From assembly GCA_014729935.1 (NCBI GenBank), contig WJJB01000065.1, positions 1-6,137 on the forward strand: a DNA stretch of 6,137 nucleotides, in the 5' to 3' direction. The stretch's first letter is position 1; each line of letters opens with the position of its first letter. The stretch is from Candidatus Bathyarchaeota archaeon (GTDB lineage Archaea > Asgardarchaeota > Lokiarchaeia > Sigyniarchaeales > Sigyniarchaeaceae). The notes below the pieces were generated by a model. That model searched no databases, was not told the origin of the DNA, and was given only the letters and a program-made list of their open reading frames with translations. Positions 5,815 through 6,137 of this stretch are shown here, one piece after another. The position numbers and the translations under genes are program-made.

Positions 5815-6137
5815 ATGAATAGCACCAACGTGAGGGAAATTGTTGAAAGAGTGCTTGCAGGCGTGAACGTGGATGCGACGAGAGATAGTGGAATCATGTT
5901 CAGGCCCTTTCTCTCATGGCTTGAGGGGAATCTTGATATCTTGGATGAGAATGACAATCCCATCCACCTGTCTCAACGGGAGGAAATTTCTGCCGAATTG
6001 ATGAATGTTGAAATCGTGAATTCTATCGTACAATTTTGCAAGAATAAGTACATTACCTTGCACCCCGACATTTGGAAAGTGTTTAATGGCGTTACCACGT
6101 GGCGACTCAATAGTAAGATTATCAGGAACATTCTTCC
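5815..6137 (+). CDS. Unknown protein, N-terminal 107 residues, cut by window end
   Basis: The open frame runs to the window end without a stop. It starts MNSTNVREIVERVLAGVNVD and continues with a mixed, soluble-looking sequence (FRPFLSWLEGNLDILDEND, HLSQREEISAELM, NKYITLHPDIWKVF). I see no recognisable motif, signal peptide or membrane segment. The same frame is open back to 5725, so a longer N-terminus from TTG 5764 (MYRTFGSNTNSRVVTAS...) is possible, but ATG 5815 has the better ribosome binding site. Gene order suggests the same operon as the GNAT and the helical protein. Confidence 0.7.
   Translation, partial: MNSTNVREIVERVLAGVNVDATRDSGIMFRPFLSWLEGNLDILDENDNPIHLSQREEISAELMNVEIVNSIVQFCKNKYITLHPDIWKVFNGVTTWRLNSKIIRNIL

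Overview
The window looks like part of an archaeal genome, most likely a selenocysteine-using Asgard archaeon (Lokiarchaeia-related). The evidence is a heterodisulfide reductase A (HdrA) gene with two in-frame UGA codons, a eukaryote-like SECIS candidate at its 3' end, an FrhB-type iron-sulfur flavoprotein, a single-domain Get3/ArsA ATPase with the CxxC motif, and archaeal-style Shine-Dalgarno sequences. The lineage is an inference; no marker gene is present to prove it.

Left half, minus strand. hdrA runs from ATG at 3014 to TGA at 1002-1004, 670 codons. Read conventionally it breaks into two ORFs, because UGA occurs at 2937-2939 (residue 26) and 2385-2387 (residue 210). Each UGA sits exactly where HdrA proteins carry a cysteine, and the frame is intact throughout, so the simplest reading is one selenoprotein with two selenocysteines. 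Directly at the stop codon is an 8-bp GC-rich hairpin flanked by AUGA and GGA. This is the signature of the kink-turn core of eukaryotic SECIS elements, which is also reported for Lokiarchaeota selenoprotein genes. Downstream, and cut off by the window start, is an FrhB/FdhB-family flavoprotein gene (from about 887 to 1). It probably lies in the same transcript and probably hands electrons to or from HdrA.

Middle, 3015-3529. This 515-base divergent region holds a 9-bp inverted repeat over the hdrA ribosome binding site, an AT-rich tract, a palindromic TATA-like sequence near 3293-3301, and two possible small genes of unknown function (54 aa on minus, 56 aa on plus).

Right half, plus strand. 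get3 (3530-4519) is followed by a GNAT acetyltransferase (4669-5217), an acidic helical protein of unknown function (5214-5717), a possible 29-aa micro-ORF (5717-5806), and an unknown protein running off the window (5815-end). The last four are linked by overlapping stop/start codons or a stop codon inside the next Shine-Dalgarno site, so they look translationally coupled.

The standout system is the double-selenocysteine HdrA with a eukaryote-like SECIS that uses its own UGA stop codon as part of the RNA motif.
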